Assembly (NCBI GenBank): GCA_964543195.1
Contig: CAZIXF010000009.1
Location: forward strand, 1 to 64,000
DNA: 64,000 bases
From: JAGTVG01 sp964543195
Lineage (GTDB): Bacteria; Bacteroidota; Bacteroidia; Cytophagales; Cyclobacteriaceae
Direction: 5' to 3'
The translations under genes and the position numbers were made by a program. Numbering within the stretch: position 1 is the stretch's first letter; each line of letters opens with the position of its first letter. The notes under the pieces are model-generated. The model made no database searches, was not told where the DNA came from, and saw only the letters and a program-made list of their open reading frames with translations. Positions 1-7,906 of this stretch are shown here, piece by piece.

Positions 1-187
1 ATTGCGCTTAATCGGCCCTTCGGGCGAAAAATTTATGAATTTTTCGGGTTAAAATGTATACGGTTATTCCGTAAGTGGTAACAGGCCGGGCTTGCTTCCG
101 TTGCATACCGGTTTATCCGGACCCACTTGTTTGATGGTGAAGCCCCGGAGGCGCCTCACTTCCATTACATGCCGGTGTATCCGGAAA
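1..187. other. Spacer downstream of the nfeD gene, partial at the window edge
   Basis: No convincing gene is seen. It holds a perfect 9-bp inverted repeat (CGAAAAATT at 25-33, AATTTTTCG at 38-46, loop TATG) and a short GC hairpin at 15-25. The inverted repeat lies 140 bp past the nfeD stop and has no U-run after it on the minus strand, so it is a poor intrinsic terminator. An imperfect 26-bp direct repeat is listed separately. Confidence 0.5.
96..185. repeat. Imperfect 26-bp direct repeat, two copies
   Basis: Copies at 96-121 and 160-185 match at 22 of 26 positions, both containing a core of the form CATRCCGGTKTATCCGGA. They start 64 bp apart in non-coding sequence just past the 3' end of nfeD. 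The function is unknown; decayed repeat units or a duplicated binding site are both possible. Confidence 0.5.
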
Positions 188-1564
188 TCAGTCCGGTTTT
201 GAGCCCTGTGCGTCTGTATCCGTTTTTTTTCTAACCCGGAGGGATGTTCCTTCTTCGCTGATCACGATGATTTCTTCATTCACCTGTATGTATTCTCCGC
301 GTGTATAGGCATCATAAAGCTGGTCGTCGATCAGTATCTTTCCGCTGGGGCGGAGCACTGTATACGCCCTGCCGGTCTTGCCAAGCATCGATTCACTCCG
401 CACACTCGAGGTATACCCTTCCAGCCTGTCCTGAACGGTTTGAAGAGCGATCCGTTTGAAAAACTGGGTGTTGGTAAGGCGCACCCCTCCCAGGAACATC
501 ATGATGATGCTGCCAAATAAACCGGCCAGAATGGTAGCTACCGCCTCTGCAATATCCCGGGTCCTTACAAAAGAAAAATCAAGCACATCATTGTTAAGCA
601 TAACCAGCATCAGCGATCCGATAGTAAGCACAAGCCCCCCGATGCCGGCTATGCCGAACCCGGGTATCACAAAGATCTCTGCAGCCAGCAGGCCCACCCC
701 GGCAATAAAGGCGATGATCTCCCAGTTCTCGGCCAGACCGTTCAGATAATAGGGAATAAAATAAAGTACCGCAGCAATAATGGACGCGAGAATAGGAAAA
801 CCAACTCCCGGGGTCTGTAATTCGAAATACAGTCCTCCGATGATGATCAGTATCAGGATCCCGCTGATAACCGGGTTCAGGAAAACACGGATCACCTTTT
901 CGGTACCGGATAAACTGAACGCCTCTATCGTATAATCTTCAATCCCATTCATAGTGAGCACCTCATCCACTGATCCGGCTTCGGCTTCACAGAAACCATA
1001 CCTGATGGCTTCCGAAGTAGAAAAGGTGATCACTTCACCTTCTTCGGTAATCCCTTCTATCTCGAGGTTTTCATCGACCATGGCTTCGGCGATTTTTGGA
1101 TCCCGGCCCGTGGCCTCCGCCGTGGACCGCATGATCGATCGCATATAGGACTGGTATTTATCGGGAGCCTGGGCTCCATCCTGTGTAACCACGGTCGCCG
1201 CCCCGATACTGCTCCCACCGGCCATATATATGCTGTCACACGCAATGGATATCAATGCACCGGCGGAGGCGGCATCTTTGTTGATAAATACCCAGATGGG
1301 TTTCGGGAACTCAAGGATCCTGGTCCGGATATCATCGGCATCATTCACCGCTCCACCATAGGTATCCATCTCGATGATCACAATATCAGCTTCAATATCG
1401 AGCGCATGGTCCAGGGCCAACTTGGTATACCGGTTCATCCTGGGATCGATCGTATTGTCAATCTTCATGGTCATTACCTTTTTCTGACCCTCAGCGCTAT
1501 ACGCAGCACATAAAAGTCCGCAGAAAAAGAAAGACAAAACCAGGTATCTTATCATACTTGCCAT
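188..1564 (-). CDS. Long NfeD-type membrane-bound serine protease (ClpP/SppA class)
   Basis: Long-form NfeD protein of 458 residues. An N-terminal signal segment (about 4-24) leads into a ClpP/SppA-like protease domain (about 28-220). The motif SAGALIS places the likely nucleophile at Ser100; Lys136 is the best candidate for the general base, as in the Ser-Lys dyad of archaeal 1510-N proteases. Four or five hydrophobic segments follow (about 228-370), then a C-terminal OB-fold NfeD domain (about 390-445). Known relatives cleave hydrophobic stomatin or flotillin C-termini, and a FloA gene does occur at 21594 in this window. Start could be codon 1 or the Met at codon 4, which gives a cleaner signal peptide. 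The N-terminal half is confidently placed; substrate is inference. Confidence 0.9.
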   Translation of the reverse strand: MASMIRYLVLSFFFCGLLCAAYSAEGQKKVMTMKIDNTIDPRMNRYTKLALDHALDIEADIVIIEMDTYGGAVNDADDIRTRILEFPKPIWVFINKDAASAGALISIACDSIYMAGGSSIGAATVVTQDGAQAPDKYQSYMRSIMRSTAEATGRDPKIAEAMVDENLEIEGITEEGEVITFSTSEAIRYGFCEAEAGSVDEVLTMNGIEDYTIEAFSLSGTEKVIRVFLNPVISGILILIIIGGLYFELQTPGVGFPILASIIAAVLYFIPYYLNGLAENWEIIAFIAGVGLLAAEIFVIPGFGIAGIGGLVLTIGSLMLVMLNNDVLDFSFVRTRDIAEAVATILAGLFGSIIMMFLGGVRLTNTQFFKRIALQTVQDRLEGYTSSVRSESMLGKTGRAYTVLRPSGKILIDDQLYDAYTRGEYIQVNEEIIVISEEGTSLRVRKKTDTDAQGSKPD

Positions 1565-1730
1565 TTGACGTTATTTCCCGGAGTTTCAAATCCGGATGAA
1601 AAATTACAAAGTTTCCCGTTGGTAAAAAACACAATGATCAACTTTTAATTAATAAACTTTTAGCCACCAATGTTCAAAGGCACCGAGAATCATAAAATCA
1701 GTAAAAAATTTGCTAAAATCGGACTATCCA

Positions 1731-1852
1731 CCACCAAAGGAGGTGGCATTAACCCCGATTTTTGCCTTGCACCGCAAATTTTTTTCAGACGCACACGCCT
1801 TTCGGGCAAAGCCCCGCTTGAACATGGCCACGCCCTAAGGACGTGGTTTTTT
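1731..1852 (+). repeat. Hairpin cluster ending in a U-tract; REP-like element or small RNA terminator
   Basis: Three hairpins are visible: CCACC/GGTGG at 1731-1746 with a 6-nt loop, CGGG/CCCG at about 1803-1816, and CCACG/CGTGG at 1828-1846 followed directly by six T (1847-1852). The last has the form of an intrinsic terminator for plus-strand transcription, yet no plus-strand gene precedes it; the nearest upstream gene runs the other way. The outer hairpins resemble each other (CCACS stem, loop ending in AGGA), as expected for REP/RAYT or IS200/IS605 ends. No transposase is present. Identity is inference. Confidence 0.4.
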
Positions 1853-1913
1853 AAGTAGTACTAAATCATCATTCATCCCGAGTGATCCGGCCGCAGGAAG
1901 GATCACAACATCT

Positions 1914-1971
1914 ACACATTTCCACATCTCCCAATCTCCCCCATCTCCACATTTCCCTATCTCCACATCTC
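1914..1971. repeat. Pyrimidine-rich CACATCTCC-type degenerate repeat
   Basis: The plus strand here is almost free of G and cycles through variants of CACATCTCC, CCAATCTCC and CACATTTCC. An apparent plus-strand reading frame through it encodes a His/Ser/Pro low-complexity string and is taken to be spurious. Such tracts are frequent in Bacteroidales spacers. Confidence 0.5.
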
Positions 1972-2041
1972 AAAAACCGTCCGTCGATACATCCCGCCAT
2001 CGCTGGGACACTCAGGACTAATTGCATTTCTCCCCAACAAC

Positions 2042-2114
2042 CGGTCCCCGGTCTCCGGTCCCCGGTCCTCAATCCTCAATCCTCATTCCTCCATCCTCCA
2101 TCCTCCATCCTCCA
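2042..2114. repeat. 7-bp tandem repeat, two sub-families
   Basis: Four copies of CGGTCYC-like units (2042-2069) grade into seven copies of TCCTCMA-like units (2066-2114), keeping a constant 7-bp period. The tract is non-coding and polypyrimidine on the plus strand. Period 7 does not preserve a reading frame, which argues against coding. Copy number is likely to vary between strains by slippage. Confidence 0.75.
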
Positions 2115-2368
2115 TCTCCACACCTCCACAACCAAGCAACCTGAACATCCCTGAATCTTTGGCCCGGAACCCTCAAAATATGATCCGGCCTTTTTGTTCG
2201 TTAATTTTATGGACCGCGATAAATTATCCGCTTAAAATAAGATATCTTCGTATATACACGACGAAAATAATTTTTTGGCGGATTTTTTGCTGGTATTTTA
2301 TTAAAAAAGGTGAAATTTTGTCTAATGATCAGAAGATGGGGAAAAAGGTGATAATATTCAGTTCAACA

Positions 2369-3397
2369 ATGAAAAAAATTTTAATACCCTTATTATTCAT
2401 ATTGTTTGTCGGCCTGCTTTCTTCCAGCGCATCTCCTTTCGACTCCCTGGGAATGAAAACGATTGAAAACAGGCAATACATTATTCACGAAGTAGAATCC
2501 GGCGAAACTTTTTACAGCCTTTCAAGAAGATATGGTACGGATGTAAAAAAAATAATGAAGGCCAATCCGGATGCCGTCCAGGGACTGCAAACTGGAGTGG
2601 AAATCAGAATACCATATTTACAGGATGAAGGTCAAACCCGCGAACCGGGCCGTATCGTCCATATCGTTCAGCCCGGAGAGACCTTATTCGGGATATCACG
2701 CAAATATGAGGTCAGTGTGGCCCAAATCAAGGAATGGAATTCACTTAGATCCAACACACTGGCTATTGGCGATAAGCTGTTGATCTTTACCAGCCGGGAA
2801 GAAGCCCGGCGGTACGATGAGATCCGGGAAAAAAGAGATCATAGTGGCAAGATCATTCATGTGGTTAATGAAGGAGAAACACTTTTCAGCATTGCCGATA
2901 GTTATGATATTACCACCATGGATATCAAGGATTGGAATCGCCTGGATGACGACCTGGTTTACATAGGCCAGGAACTGGTGGTCGGATTCACCGGAGAAGA
3001 AAAAAAGGATCCGGTGTTTGCCAATGAGCTGACTGTTCCTGATGATGACGAGGAAAAGGAAATAAAGGTGAAGAAGAAAGACAGGGAAGCGTCAGTCATC
3101 ACACGTAAAAGGGAAAATGAAAACCTCGAGAAAGTCACCGAAAAAGGAATTGCCAGGGTGATCGAAGGATCGGAAGAAACGAAAAAATATCTGGCGCTCC
3201 ACCGTACCGCTCCCATCGGCACCATTATGCAGGTTAAAAACGATATGAACGACCTCAGTGTTTTTGTCCGTGTTATCGGAAAATTGCCCGATACGGGGGA
3301 AAACAGGAATGTGTTGGTGAAGATCTCAAAAACCGCTTACGAACGGCTGGGGGCATACGACAGCCAGTTCCCCGTCGAAGTAGTCTACCATCCCTGA
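2369..3397 (+). CDS. Exported protein with three LysM domains and a C-terminal RlpA-like barrel
   Basis: Starts at the ATG that begins a signal peptide (residues 1-22, MKKILIPLLF then a hydrophobic run); the frame stays open upstream, but that part is AT-rich and looks like leader. Three LysM modules lie at about 38-83, 96-140 and 161-206, each with the GETLFxIxxxY pattern, and should bind peptidoglycan glycan. A charged Glu/Lys linker (about 225-258) leads to a C-terminal domain (258-340) with RTAPIGTIMQV and SVFVRVIGKLP, typical of a double-psi beta-barrel of the RlpA kind. No catalytic peptidase domain is seen, so a structural or septal cell-wall role is more likely than hydrolysis. Followed after 14 bp by the TIGR02757 gene. 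Confidence 0.85.
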   Translation: MKKILIPLLFILFVGLLSSSASPFDSLGMKTIENRQYIIHEVESGETFYSLSRRYGTDVKKIMKANPDAVQGLQTGVEIRIPYLQDEGQTREPGRIVHIVQPGETLFGISRKYEVSVAQIKEWNSLRSNTLAIGDKLLIFTSREEARRYDEIREKRDHSGKIIHVVNEGETLFSIADSYDITTMDIKDWNRLDDDLVYIGQELVVGFTGEEKKDPVFANELTVPDDDEEKEIKVKKKDREASVITRKRENENLEKVTEKGIARVIEGSEETKKYLALHRTAPIGTIMQVKNDMNDLSVFVRVIGKLPDTGENRNVLVKISKTAYERLGAYDSQFPVEVVYHP

Positions 3398-3411
3398 TTA
3401 TCAAAAGAACC

Positions 3412-4197
3412 TTGTCTTCAAACCATTTTTTTACCGGTCTTAAGCCTTTTCTTGAGGAAAAGGTGGCCGCTTACAATCAACCCCGTTTTATCGGGGAAGA
3501 CCCCATTTGCATACCTCATATGTTCGGCAAAAAACAGGATATTGAGATATCCGGATTATTTTCCGCCGTACTTGCATGGGGTAACCGGAAAACGATCATT
3601 CACAAGTGCCGGGAGCTGATGAAAATGATGGACCATTCACCACATGAATTTATCCTTGAGCATAAGGAGAATGATCTCAGGCCATTGCTGAAGTTCAAAC
3701 ACAGAACTTTTAACGCCACAGATACCTTGTACTTCATTCATTTTTTAAAAGACTTCTACAAAGGTCACGATTCCCTGGAATGTTTGTTTGTCCCGGGGAA
3801 CCGTCCTGTGAATATGGAAGAATCGCTGATCCGGTTCCATCAGGAATTCTTCAGCCTGCCGGAGGCACCCGCAAGAACACGGAAACATATTCCCACTCCC
3901 CTGAGGAAATCGACCTGCAAGCGACTTAACCTGTTTTTAAGATGGATGGTACGCAAAGATCAGTCCGGGGTAGATTTTGGTATATGGGAAAAAATAGGAA
4001 TGGATCAACTGATCTGTCCTGTAGACCTTCATGTGGACCGGGTAGCACGAAAACTCGGTTTGATTAATAGAAAACAGACCGATTGGTTAACCGCTCTTGA
4101 GCTGACGCTTAATCTGAGGAAGATCGATCCCCTGGATCCCGTCCGGTATGATTTTGCCTTATTTGGGCTGGGTGTCATCGAAAAATATACGCGCTAA
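3412..4197 (+). CDS. TIGR02757 family protein (DUF2400), function unknown
   Basis: 261 residues beginning at a TTG codon, 14 bp after the LysM gene. Matches the TIGR02757 family by its landmarks: FIGEDPICIPHMF near the start, EISGLFSAVLAWGNR, and the closing region with DLHVDRVARKLGL and DPVRYDFALFGLG. The C-terminal part resembles a helix-hairpin-helix base-excision glycosylase fold, which has led to suggestions of a DNA-related role, but none is established. Its stop overlaps the pyrE stop by 3 bp on the opposite strand. Confidence 0.85.
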   Translation: MSSNHFFTGLKPFLEEKVAAYNQPRFIGEDPICIPHMFGKKQDIEISGLFSAVLAWGNRKTIIHKCRELMKMMDHSPHEFILEHKENDLRPLLKFKHRTFNATDTLYFIHFLKDFYKGHDSLECLFVPGNRPVNMEESLIRFHQEFFSLPEAPARTRKHIPTPLRKSTCKRLNLFLRWMVRKDQSGVDFGIWEKIGMDQLICPVDLHVDRVARKLGLINRKQTDWLTALELTLNLRKIDPLDPVRYDFALFGLGVIEKYTR

Positions 4198-4832
4198 CCC
4201 CAGTTGCCGGGATCAACGCTCCATTTTTTCAAATGGTCCAACTGTTCTGATCGGATATAGGAAAGTGCCAGGGCAACCTCCAGCAGGGTATCAAAGTCGG
4301 TTAATGCATAAAATTCGACCTTTGCCTTCTTAAAAGTTTCATAAGACTGGAGAAAACCATAGGTGAATATGGAAACCAGACCCGATACATCTGCGTTTGC
4401 TTCCCGGAGCACATGGATCGCCTGAACAGAGCTGCCGCCCGTCGACACCAGATCCTCCACAACCACAATCTTCTGTCCCTCCCTGACCTTCCCTTCAATC
4501 TGATTGGTCGTTCCATGCGATTTAGGTTTGGGACGGACGTAGAGAAAAGGCAGGTCAAGATCATTGGCCACCAACGCTCCCTGCGGAATTCCGGCAGTAG
4601 CCACACCCGCCACGGCTTCAACACCGGAAAATCTGTTTTTAATCAGATTGATCAATGCCTTTTTTATATACGACCGGATATGGGGGTAGGATAAGGACAA
4701 CCGGTTATCACAATAAACCGGTGATTTCCAGCCAGAGGCCCAGGTGAACGGATTTTCAGGGTTTATTTGCACAGCTTCGATCTCGAGCAGGTATTCGGCG
4801 ATCTGCCTGGCTACGGATTTTTCGACCTTCAT
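4194..4832 (-). CDS. pyrE: Orotate phosphoribosyltransferase
   Basis: Converts orotate and PRPP to OMP in de novo pyrimidine synthesis. The PRPP-binding loop VVVEDLVSTGGSS is at 123-135 and the flexible catalytic loop RPKPKSHGTTN with its lysines at 100-110. Length (212 residues) is normal. It runs convergently into the TIGR02757 gene with overlapping stop codons. A TAATTTTG box (4837-4844, minus strand) sits immediately before the start, but no TTTG lies at the right distance. Confidence 0.95.
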   Translation of the reverse strand: MKVEKSVARQIAEYLLEIEAVQINPENPFTWASGWKSPVYCDNRLSLSYPHIRSYIKKALINLIKNRFSGVEAVAGVATAGIPQGALVANDLDLPFLYVRPKPKSHGTTNQIEGKVREGQKIVVVEDLVSTGGSSVQAIHVLREANADVSGLVSIFTYGFLQSYETFKKAKVEFYALTDFDTLLEVALALSYIRSEQLDHLKKWSVDPGNWG

Positions 4833-4936
4833 GGAACAAAATTAAATGAAATTAAAGTTTATTCTTGTATTATTTTTCCTTTATTATAATATTTTTAAGT
4901 TTAATAAAAAGTCATGTTGCCGAACAGTAAGTCTGA

Positions 4937-5623
4937 ATGAAAATATTCATTAATGATATCCCCTTCAGGATAATTCCATCAACCAAGGAGGTTCAGCTTA
5001 AAAATTATGATATGATCCTTGTGGAAGCCACGGATAAGATCAATTTTAATGAGTTTCATGACGATGTCCTGATACAGCATGCTTCAGTACGGATCATTGA
5101 CCAGTACCTTCAGTTATTAAAATCCAAGGCCAACAAGAAGGTAGACTCCATCACTTTCCAGGTTGATAATTATAAGGAAGCAATAAAGTTTATCAAAGGA
5201 TCATATACCCTGGTTAAAGCGGGCGGTGGTATTGTGGAAAACAACGGACACGTGATCATGATCTATCGCATGAAAAAATGGGATCTTCCCAAAGGGAAAA
5301 GAGACAACAAAGAATCTCTCAAGGAAACGGCCGTCCGTGAGGTGGAAGAGGAATGCAATATTAAAGTAAAACTGCTGGACAAAGTATGCAATACCTATCA
5401 TACCTATAAAAGGAATGGTAAAAATATCCTGAAGAAGACCTACTGGTATGCCATGCATTGTGTCGATGATTCGGAAATGAAGCCCCAGGGTGAAGAAGAT
5501 ATCGAAGAAGTCAGATGGATGACCATGGCAGAGGTTCACCAGGCCCTTTACAATTCCTATCCTTCCGTCAGGCAGGTATTCAGAAAATATTACAGGAAGA
5601 AAAAGGAATTCCAAAGGTCATAA
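4937..5623 (+). CDS. Nudix hydrolase with N-terminal extension
   Basis: 228 residues. The first 90 or so form an extension without a recognised domain; the Nudix fold covers about 93-225. The Nudix box starts at Gly120 (G-x5-E-x7-REVEEE) and ends ECNI, so the usual late glycine is Asn. Substrate cannot be read from the sequence. The gene sits between pyrE and coaD, an arrangement I recall from other Bacteroidota, which suggests housecleaning in nucleotide or CoA metabolism. Its last codons and stop lie in the first unit of a 20-bp tandem repeat. Confidence 0.85.
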   Translation: MKIFINDIPFRIIPSTKEVQLKNYDMILVEATDKINFNEFHDDVLIQHASVRIIDQYLQLLKSKANKKVDSITFQVDNYKEAIKFIKGSYTLVKAGGGIVENNGHVIMIYRMKKWDLPKGKRDNKESLKETAVREVEEECNIKVKLLDKVCNTYHTYKRNGKNILKKTYWYAMHCVDDSEMKPQGEEDIEEVRWMTMAEVHQALYNSYPSVRQVFRKYYRKKKEFQRS

Positions 5624-5700
5624 AGGAGCTCCAAAGGTCATAAAGGAGCTCCAAAGGTCATAAAGGAACTCCAAAAGTCATAAAGGAGCTCAAAGGTCAT
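5611..5700. repeat. 20-bp minisatellite at a convergent gene junction
   Basis: Unit CCAAAGGTCATAAAGGAGCT at 5611-5630, exact copy at 5631-5650, one-base variants at 5651-5670 and 5671-5690, then a partial fifth copy lacking the first C at 5691-5700. The first unit supplies the last codons and TAA stop of the Nudix gene; the partial fifth copy supplies the last codons and TGA stop of coaD on the other strand. Every full unit carries a plus-strand TAA in the Nudix frame. Confidence 0.9.
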
Positions 5701-6142
5701 AGGGAAGGAAATCGTTTATATCTCCTTCATACCGGTGAACTTCCCTGATGATGGATGAGCTTATGAATGCATATCTGGGCGAAGTGATCAGGAATACCGT
5801 TTCCAGTGAATTATTGAGATGATTATTGATCTGGGCTATGCTGTTTTCGTATTCAAAATCGGTGGTATTCCGCAACCCTCTCAGCAAAAATTTTGCCTTG
5901 TGTTTCCTGGCCATGGAGGCTGTGAGTTCATCGAAGGTAACCACCCGGATCGCACCATATTCACTGAAGGCATCACCGATTTTTTCCTGCATCAGGTCGA
6001 TGGGGAAATACCGTTCCTTTCTGATATTCCTGCCTATTGCAATCACTATTTCATCAAATAAGTTCAATCCCCTGATCACAATATCATAGTGTCCCATAGT
6101 AAAGGGATCGAAGGATCCGGGGAAGATGGCCACCCTTTTCAT
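5690..6142 (-). CDS. coaD: Phosphopantetheine adenylyltransferase
   Basis: Fourth step of CoA synthesis: 4'-phosphopantetheine plus ATP gives dephospho-CoA. The nucleotidyltransferase motif GSFDPFTMGH is at 9-18, RGLRNTTDFEYE at about 88-99 and ISSSIIREV at about 127-135, all diagnostic. The ATG at 6142 is preferred to a TTG two codons earlier; it lies 2 nt after the TGA of the DUF3822 gene, suggesting translational coupling. The C-terminus (YDL) and stop are inside a minisatellite unit. Confidence 0.95.
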   Translation of the reverse strand: MKRVAIFPGSFDPFTMGHYDIVIRGLNLFDEIVIAIGRNIRKERYFPIDLMQEKIGDAFSEYGAIRVVTFDELTASMARKHKAKFLLRGLRNTTDFEYENSIAQINNHLNNSLETVFLITSPRYAFISSSIIREVHRYEGDINDFLPYDL

Positions 6143-6144
6143 TT

Positions 6145-7035
6145 TCAATCAAGAAAGTTGAAACTGAGAAGGTCAAAATACTGGTGTTCAGGGATTGCAT
6201 CAAATACATAACTCAACTTCAAACCCGGGGGCCGTTCACCATATTCGAGGGAAGGATACCCGGATTTGAGCTGCTGAAAATGATTTGAATTCTTACCCAG
6301 ATAACCCCAGACGAAAAATTTCGTCTTTTCGCGGGTCATGGATGCATCGGCGAGTACAAAATTGATAAACCGGAAATAATCATCAAATTTCTTAACCGGG
6401 AACTGATTGTAAAATTTGAAATCACCATCTCTAAAGACAGCAATATGAAGTACAAACCGGTCGAGATACAAAGCCATTATATCCCGGTGATCATCGGCGA
6501 AATATCTTTCGTATCCCTTTATGAAAGCACTGCTTTGATGATAAAAACATACCTGCTTGGCGGGATAGGTTTTGCTGACAAGAAAATCGACCACATTGCT
6601 ATTTATGGCAAAGGTGTTTACCAGGCCAAGCGAATAATATTCATTGTGAAAATAAGATTCTTTAAGACTATCCACAGGGGTATTCAACCGGATATAATCC
6701 TCCTGGTTTTCCGGAGAAAAAAGCTTCCTGGGCACCAGACTGAACTTTTTGTTTTTCACCAGCACCTTTACCCGGTTCCAGAAGCCGGCCAGCAGCAAAT
6801 GATGATCATCGAACAGGCATTCGAGACATTCCACCCTTTCATTCTGACTGGTCACACCGGGCATGCCATAATCCTCCATCAACATCACCTTGTTATTTCT
6901 TGAATCCACAATGCATACCTGCATATCACTGAATCCAACCTGAAGCAGAAGGTTATAATGCTCCAGGTGATCGATGTTGAATTTTGGATCTTTTTCCTTA
7001 CGTATTAATTTGAATTGTGTGGAAGATATATCCAA
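6145..7035 (-). CDS. DUF3822 family protein
   Basis: 296 residues from a TTG start, 3 nt after the preceding stop. Members are Bacteroidota proteins encoded next to coaD; the fold is thought to be actin-like ATPase-like, with two related halves. Here the first half includes a region like QVCIVDSRNNKVMLME and the second ALYLDRFVLHIAVFRDGDFKFYNQFPV, each resembling the beta-strand pair of an actin-like subdomain. No biochemical role is established. The stop is followed 2 nt later by the coaD start, so the two are co-translated with the upstream 7039-7824 gene. Confidence 0.8.
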   Translation of the reverse strand: MDISSTQFKLIRKEKDPKFNIDHLEHYNLLLQVGFSDMQVCIVDSRNNKVMLMEDYGMPGVTSQNERVECLECLFDDHHLLLAGFWNRVKVLVKNKKFSLVPRKLFSPENQEDYIRLNTPVDSLKESYFHNEYYSLGLVNTFAINSNVVDFLVSKTYPAKQVCFYHQSSAFIKGYERYFADDHRDIMALYLDRFVLHIAVFRDGDFKFYNQFPVKKFDDYFRFINFVLADASMTREKTKFFVWGYLGKNSNHFQQLKSGYPSLEYGERPPGLKLSYVFDAIPEHQYFDLLSFNFLD

Positions 7036-7038
7036 AAT

Positions 7039-7824
7039 TTATTCCCAGTTTCCTGCTAAAGTTACATCAGTCCTGGATCCTACCCGCAATGGTTCATTCT
7101 CATTTCTCCTTTTTGGATTGATGGGATCCGGATCCTTCACTTCAAAAACATCTACAGTTATTCCGCTGCGCTCTATTTCATCGGCAAAGATCTCGAATTT
7201 TTTATTGCTTCCGGGTACATACGGAATCCTTGTAATATCATAATCGGGTGGATATTTGTATTTTGTCAGATCGGCAATATTATCACCCCTTGATACCACG
7301 TCCCCTTTGTCGACATAGAGTTCGGTAACCACACCGCCATAAGGGGATTTCACCTTATACAGTTTCTCCGGGGTCTGAAGATTATATATATGATAGTTGA
7401 CGGAAATTTCGTCTCCTTCCTTTATCCTTATATTGGTAACCACCCCGGAGTCACCAGCGGTGAGCAGGTTCATTTCGGTATAAACAAACTCCTTTGCAGT
7501 TTGAGTACCCACCGTATCCACATGTCTGATCACCTCCTCCGCACCATATTCCTTGGGTATGATTTCTTCCCTGACCTCGGTCATGTAAATAATGCCCGTA
7601 TCCAGAAAGTTGATCAGCGAATCCCAGTCATCGGTATATCTACCGTGCACCTTCTGGAAAGCCACCTGTGTGTCCCGGATAAGTTTCAGCTTTTCTATGA
7701 TCCTGTTTTCCACCCGCTCAATTCTTCTTTCTTCGTCTATCACCGATTTTATACTGTCAAAAAGATAATAGCCCAGATAGACGGCCACTGCTAAAAATAC
7801 GATAGATAAAATTCTAGTTACCAT
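7039..7824 (-). CDS. Membrane-anchored protein with a lipoyl/biotinyl-like insertion
   Basis: 261 residues. One N-terminal membrane helix (about 4-22) is followed by a charged helix and AFQKVHGRYTDDWDSLINFL, which resembles the conserved part of a Bacteroidota family of unknown function that ends, as here, in LRVGSRTDVTLAGNWE. Between these, residues about 115-190 carry two half-motifs, GDSGVVTNIRIKEGDEIS and SPYGGVVTELYVDKGD followed by VVSRGDNIADL. These look like the strands of a biotinyl/lipoyl or HlyD-type barrel, but without the modified lysine. Members I remember from Bacteroides lack this stretch. First gene of the 7824-to-5690 operon. Function unknown; periplasmic scaffold is a guess. 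Confidence 0.65.
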   Translation of the reverse strand: MVTRILSIVFLAVAVYLGYYLFDSIKSVIDEERRIERVENRIIEKLKLIRDTQVAFQKVHGRYTDDWDSLINFLDTGIIYMTEVREEIIPKEYGAEEVIRHVDTVGTQTAKEFVYTEMNLLTAGDSGVVTNIRIKEGDEISVNYHIYNLQTPEKLYKVKSPYGGVVTELYVDKGDVVSRGDNIADLTKYKYPPDYDITRIPYVPGSNKKFEIFADEIERSGITVDVFEVKDPDPINPKRRNENEPLRVGSRTDVTLAGNWE

Positions 7825-7906
7825 GTCTTCGGATTTGTTTTATATGTGCAATTATAAGGAAATTAATGGTAAAATTATAATTTATTCAATTTCTAATTTA
7901 TATGAA

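Larger units (their letters stand above)
1565..2368. other. Gene-free 800-bp region with hairpins and tandem repeats
   Basis: Only short open frames of repetitive composition occur here, and none looks like a protein family. From left to right it contains the nfeD 5' side, a cluster of three hairpins ending in a U-tract (1731-1852), a perfect 7-bp inverted repeat GTGATCC/GGATCAC at 1882-1888 and 1900-1906, a C/T-rich tract (1914-1971), a 7-bp tandem repeat (2042-2114), and an AT-rich leader in front of the LysM gene. The strongly pyrimidine-biased plus strand is typical of non-coding spacer in Bacteroidales. Confidence 0.6.

Noticed and set aside
1670..1858. Plus-strand 62-codon frame through the hairpin array
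   Set aside because: It covers the hairpins and the U-tract, has no family likeness and no promoter that I can see.
1882..2154. Plus-strand 90-codon frame in the pyrimidine-rich stretch
   Set aside because: Its translation is His/Ser/Pro/Leu low complexity produced by the tandem repeats, and the 7-bp period does not keep a frame.
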